Assembly: GCF_000003815.2 (NCBI RefSeq)
Contig: NC_049980.1
Span: 3,870,497 to 3,934,496, forward strand
DNA length: 64,000 nucleotides
From: Branchiostoma floridae
Lineage: Eukaryota > Chordata > Leptocardii > Amphioxiformes > Branchiostomatidae
Direction of reading: 5' to 3'
Position 1 is the first letter of the stretch. The number at the start of each line of letters is the position of its first letter. Positions 59,884 to 64,000 of the stretch are shown one piece after another. A program made the position numbers and the translations under genes. The notes below the pieces were generated by a model. It made no database searches, was not told the DNA's origin, and saw nothing but the letters and a program-made list of their open reading frames with translations.

Positions 59884-60500
59884 TTAAATGCAGAAATGTT
59901 TGCAGTGGATGTATGTTTAACGTTTTTTGCGCTTACCACAAAATTAAAACCACCACAAACGTTAATCTATTACAGTATGTGACTACAGTGCACTATGGCG
60001 CTACCGCAAACTTAAAACCACCACGAACCAGCCACTATCTAGCCTGGTTACCAAACCCCAGCCCGATCTCAAGTATCTATCGTGCAGGGGTCTGGCAGGA
60101 TGACATACATCATGTAGGAACTCTTTTCAATTTTGCCCCTTATAGTGGGCAAAAAACTAAACCAATAGTTACAATAGCAGGATCAGCAGGAGGTAATTAC
60201 ACCCTACCATGATTGGTTAAAGACCCCCAACTGTATTTTTTGAATCCATAACAGTGACCACTGAGTACCTGATTCGCTACTGTGATAGCCTGCTGACCAA
60301 CTGTGGTGTGTTCTACCTGTGGTGTGAGTGGTCATCAATCCTAGGTTCTCCTCCCTCTGATCAAGGGCCTTCAAGAACCTTTCTACAGCCATCCTGCCAG
60401 ACCCCAACACGAAAGATATTTGAGGTTGGGGTATGGTATCCAGGCTAGCCACTATCCCGCTATCGCTAAATTAAATCCCTGCGAAATGAAATGCAATTAC
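59884..60500. mobile_element. CpG-rich MITE, CGCGG family, copy 3, interrupted
   Basis: The two halves (59884-60039 and 60457-60500) align consecutively to the copy at 4415-4622: aaattaaaaccaccac, tgcgctaccgc-type blocks, then ccgctatcgctaaattaaat. They are separated only by the TAGCCTGG MITE. CpGs are largely decayed to TG/CA. Confidence 0.75.
60040..60447. mobile_element. MITE with TAGCCTGG ends and 9-bp duplication, copy 2
   Basis: Inverted arms of about 65 bp (tagcctggttaccaaacccc / gtatggtatccaggcta). gccactatc is duplicated exactly at 60031-60039 and 60448-60456. It is 408 bp. Nine-base duplications are typical of Mutator-like elements, but the superfamily is inferred from that alone. 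Confidence 0.85.
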
Positions 60501-60631
60501 ACGAGATGTTGCAACAGTGCATAAAGTACTTTGAAAAATTGCAAAACGTCTTGGTAAAGATAAGGGCTAAACAGAAAATGATAAGTTTTCATGTACATGT
60601 ACATACACATGTATAGCATACAACTTCCAGC

Positions 60632-60730
60632 TAACAAGCCTCAGATGTGATGAAGTATTACCTTCGTGCTAGGGCCTAGTAGGGGGATGAAGGTCATGGC
60701 ATTGGGAAGGTCGTGGCACAGCTAAAAATT
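60632..60730 (+). repeat. Dispersed repeat Q, copy 2
   Basis: Starts agctaacaagcctcagatgt and ends ttgggaaggtcgtggcacag. See 59240-59335. Confidence 0.6.
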
Positions 60731-60799
60731 CTAATAGGAAACTGTGTGACTCCTACATGCATTGTAAGGAGTAATAAACATGATATAGGGCACTTATAC

Positions 60800-60995
60800 C
60801 TGAGCTGTGATAACGTTTGATATGGGTGATTTAGACTGTGTGATAACTTTGGTTATCACATGGGGTTTAATCTAATCTCATTGCACTAGTTTCCAACTAG
60901 AATCATTTGAATGCACACTGATTGCACCATTGTCAAAGATTTAAATACCAGGTTCAGATGTTTGAATTGCTGTCATTGCAATTTTTTGTCATGAT
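60800..60995 (+). repeat. Dispersed repeat H, copy 2
   Basis: Contains acctgagctgtgataacgtt, gtgtgataactttggttatc, gattgcaccattgtcaaaga and gaattgctgtcattgcaatt, the same order as 37310-37535. Confidence 0.6.
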
Positions 60996-61785
60996 GATGA
61001 TGACGATGCTGATGATCATGCAAATTTGCTAATATAGTAATTGTACCAGAAAGTTGTTGAATGGCTAATCATTTAAAGGTGGAAATATGCTGAATGTTAG
61101 GTCCAGTGATGAAATTTTTTTTGTAAAATAGGATAGGGCAATTCCGAGAACCAATTGATTGAATTGGTGTGGCCAAAACATGTCTGGTCTTGAAAATAGA
61201 TGCACTGGTTCAGTCCTATCCCATAAAGTAGGAACTCAGAAAGAAATCAGGTAATATACTAATTTTGTTAACAAAAGTTTATGAAATGGAGCCCAAAAAT
61301 CAAATCACTGTGGCCTTTGAGTACCCAAATATGATTCCTGACAAGAAATCTAGAAAGGAAATCAAATTACATATTACCCACAAAATCACTTACATGTTCA
61401 GAATATTATCTCATCAGACAGTTACATGTTCAGTTGATAGCACATACTATTAGGATACAGTAATTGTATTGGATATGCACACTTTTATGTCATACCTGGG
61501 CCGCGATACGCCCATTCCTCGTTAAAGGGGCAAATTGCTGTCGCACATAAGCAGCGGGCCACAGTTTTCTTTAAAGACACAATGACTACGTATTTTGCCC
61601 TTTTCCGTTACAAGTACATGATAGTAATATGCTAAGCAATGTTTTCCCACCATTGTTAGTTGCCTTTTGGTCGTCCCGGGTAAGGTTTTGCTTAGAAACA
61701 TGCTAAAAACATGTGTCGGAAATGCTATAAAGGTGAATATCGTGGCATTCTGATAATGAAAAGACGTTAGTTCTTTAAATTTTCA

Positions 61786-62271
61786 GTCATAATTTACATC
61801 AACCACTTAGGCCGGCTTGTCACGTGTTGATGAACTTGTCCAGCAGACGACCTTTTTACGTCAGATGCCGTTTTATTCTTGTCGCCAACTTTTGTATAAT
61901 TTACGTTACCGAACTTCTGTTGGGTGTAATTCGCTTACGAAAAGACATTTTCCGATAATTTTTTCACTGTTTTATCTGCTAAACAGTGGTGTTGCGTAAC
62001 AAACAAATGACAGAACACATAAAACACGAATGTTGGAAACATGACTATAACCGCCAATCTCAGGCCGTTTGTCACTTTTTTGATATAATTTACGTTACCA
62101 TAATAAGTCCCTTAGAATTATAGAAAGATTATTACTTTTGTACTCATAGGAAAGAATGCTCCCAGATAAGTAATTGCCTGCAGAGTTAATCTTTCCAGAG
62201 CTGTTTGTTAAAATTTTATTTATCATTAAAAGCATAAGTATAATTTACGTTACCAGATAATTTACGTTACC
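61786..62271 (+). repeat. Recurring motif tataatttacgttacc
   Basis: Exact or near-exact 15-16-bp copies lie at 61895-61910, 62084-62099, 62239-62254 and 62257-62271, with a diverged form near 61788. The first two are followed or preceded by similar gtcac and gccg blocks. Confidence 0.7.
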
Positions 62272-62469
62272 ATTTTTTTTCTTCAACATGTCATCGGGTG
62301 TTCTGATGATTATCTGCTGTAATGTTACTGTAGGTGGGCTTGGCTTGCCATAGAGTCACAATGCAGCCTGTTTATATGTTCCTGTTTCAGTGAATTTTAC
62401 GATGCTGGGACTTTTCATTTCTCATAGGAATGTAGAAATACGAGGGGCGAGTAAGGACAGAAAGAAACA

Positions 62470-62550
62470 ACACCCCGACTCCCGGGATTCGAACCCGCGC
62501 CGAACCCGTGCAGCCGGATCGCAAATCCAACGTGCTAACCACAACACCAA
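62470..62550 (-). other. tRNA-like sequence (pseudogene or SINE head)
   Basis: The minus strand has a strong B box (ggttcgaatccc, 62483-62494 complement) and an A-box-like gtggttagcacgttgg, with a variable-arm-like spacer. I could not pair a 7-bp acceptor stem, so it is more likely a tRNA-derived pseudogene or SINE head than a working tRNA gene. Confidence 0.4.
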
Positions 62551-64000
62551 AAGCTCAAGAGCTGTTGGCGTGGTCAGTTTGGCAGCGCTAGAACCCCACT
62601 GTTACAGGAACGATGTTCAAATGATAAACCTGACATGCACCAACTTGGAAAGATGCGGGTGTTTATATTGATATCTGATGCTTCAATAATCAACATTACA
62701 CGGAATGTATAGTACCAAGTTGAATAAATGTATATTGGGTTGGACTGAACCAAAATAAACCCCTGTTGTCAAAGTAGACTCGTCCAAGTTTGTCGTCATT
62801 TTCGCGCGCTTTTTGAAGATCACACGACTGGAATGACAGAAATTCATGCTCAACACTGACTGATGAAGTAAGGTACGTTTCAAGCATGTTTGTCTTAAAT
62901 AGCAACAGAGATTATGATCAGCTAATTATGAAGGTCAATGTAGTCAAGATTCGTGTCACAGAAATATTTCTCGTTTTACACAGTGCTACAGACGGCGGTA
63001 AATCAGCGACACTATTTACGCTAGCGCCACGTTATCTACATTGAGGACTTGTCATTGAGTTATAAGCTCCATGATCAAAAGCATATGGGCTGCAGAAGTT
63101 AATAGCTAACTTAAGTTAAGACTTCACTATCATTAGATGTTCCGAAGTTTTCACCTTTGCTTGTTTAGGTTGGAAATCTTGTTAATTAGAAGCAAACTAC
63201 TCTTTCAACCAGTCGTGACTGCACAGAATTGATGCACAGAATTGTTTTACATGGACAGACACATGGTTCAAGGCAGAAAGCTATTTGTGAAACCAATCCC
63301 ACTCTATAAAGTCAAGATCTATATAACGTCAGGCTTGTCATGTAATCATGTGGCATTAGTATAAAGGGACAGGCTGCCAGGATAACTGTAGAACAGACCA
63401 GTGCCTTTACACATGCAGCTCTCTTTTGGAAAATTCACTGTTGTTTATAGCCTTGCTCATCAACAAAAACCTTGTTATACACATATTACACAGTTCTCTC
63501 TGCCGGTATTATTGAACCACACGATATAAGGTGTATGGATGGACATTTTGTTAGGTAGCACATTCATTCTATATTGATGTGACATTGTGTTTGTTCCACG
63601 AACAAAGATTGTCCTGACATTAAAAAATGTTTTATAAGAAGTGCGATAACTGGTGTTTAGTTTGTTGTATTTCCAATATCGAAAGCTTGTGCTAGAAAGG
63701 CCCAGTCCATCTGGTGCATGTTGCCATCGCATCATGTCCTGCTATTCCCAAAGACTTGATTGAAGGACGCGAGGACGAAGCGGTTCTGACCTAGAGCGTG
63801 TGATTGCGTGAATCCTTTGTTACTTAGCATGTATTTAAATAGACCCCGCCAAGATAGAGACCTTGCATATCTTGGGTGTCTTTCCGCAGAGTCCGGGTGG
63901 GCACAGGACGAACAAGATTATACGGGTATTCCGGATAACAAAGATACACTTTTTTGCTACTCTGAGTTAGCAACATGAAGATAAGAGGTCCAGCATTATA

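Larger units (their letters stand above)
48971..64000 (+). other. Probable first intron of DMXL (continues past window)
   Basis: No exon of DMXL or any other gene was recognised on either strand. Repeats and mobile elements within it are listed individually. Stretches without recognised content include 53810-54400, 57950-59200 and 62560-64000. Confidence 0.5.

Noticed and set aside
62470-62550. Functional tRNA gene
   Set aside because: Good B box, but I could not pair an acceptor stem or a standard anticodon arm.
48971-64000. Second exon of DMXL
   Set aside because: Looked for the next conserved block after PFT on the plus strand and found no convincing match; not annotated.

Overview
This is nuclear DNA from an intron-rich animal, most likely an amphioxus (Branchiostoma) or a close invertebrate deuterostome. 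Coding sequence is confined to short exons with GT-AG (once GC-AG) introns. Those exons reassemble in frame into proteins close to human orthologues. The rest is dense in short inverted-repeat DNA transposons, tRNA-derived SINEs, LINE tails and very long microsatellites. The species is an inference; the gene identities are read directly from the exons.

Four protein-coding genes can be supported. (1) Positions 3-362 plus 24289-31561 (+): a gliomedin/colmedin-like type II membrane collagen with a C-terminal olfactomedin domain. Twelve exons give 711 aa from the window edge, and the first intron is 24 kb. (2) 37033-40642 (-): eIF6, five exons, complete at 245 aa. (3) 44394-48482 (-): DTWD2, the tRNA acp3U transferase, six exons, complete at 273 aa. 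(4) 48884-48970 (+): a first coding exon whose 29 residues match the N-terminus of DMXL (rabconnectin-3 alpha). I could not find its second exon, so 48971-64000 is probably its first intron.

Layout: the collagen gene and EIF6 converge, EIF6 and DTWD2 lie in tandem on the minus strand, and DTWD2 and DMXL are head to head. The 401-bp gap between the last two start codons carries a TCTCGCGAGA box, a YY1-type AACATGGCGG site and an E-box inside an everted AGGTCA repeat, which is typical of a bidirectional housekeeping promoter. The four genes do not form one pathway. EIF6 (60S maturation) and DTWD2 (tRNA modification) both serve translation, DMXL regulates V-ATPase, and the collagen gene is extracellular.

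Introns and spacers hold several mobile elements with readable boundaries: a hAT-like MITE (8-bp duplication) inside a two-monomer satellite, two elements with 9-bp duplications (one nested in an older MITE), a TTAA-flanked piggyBac-like MITE, an L1-like 3' fragment with a 13-bp duplication inside another MITE copy, and two tRNA-SINE families. Both 100-N assembly gaps lie between the arms of near-perfect inverted repeats. I found no new multi-gene system. The items most worth checking are the nested insertions, the bidirectional promoter, the microsatellites grown from repeat tails, an EIF6 change at a known phosphosite, and two hammerhead-like repeats.
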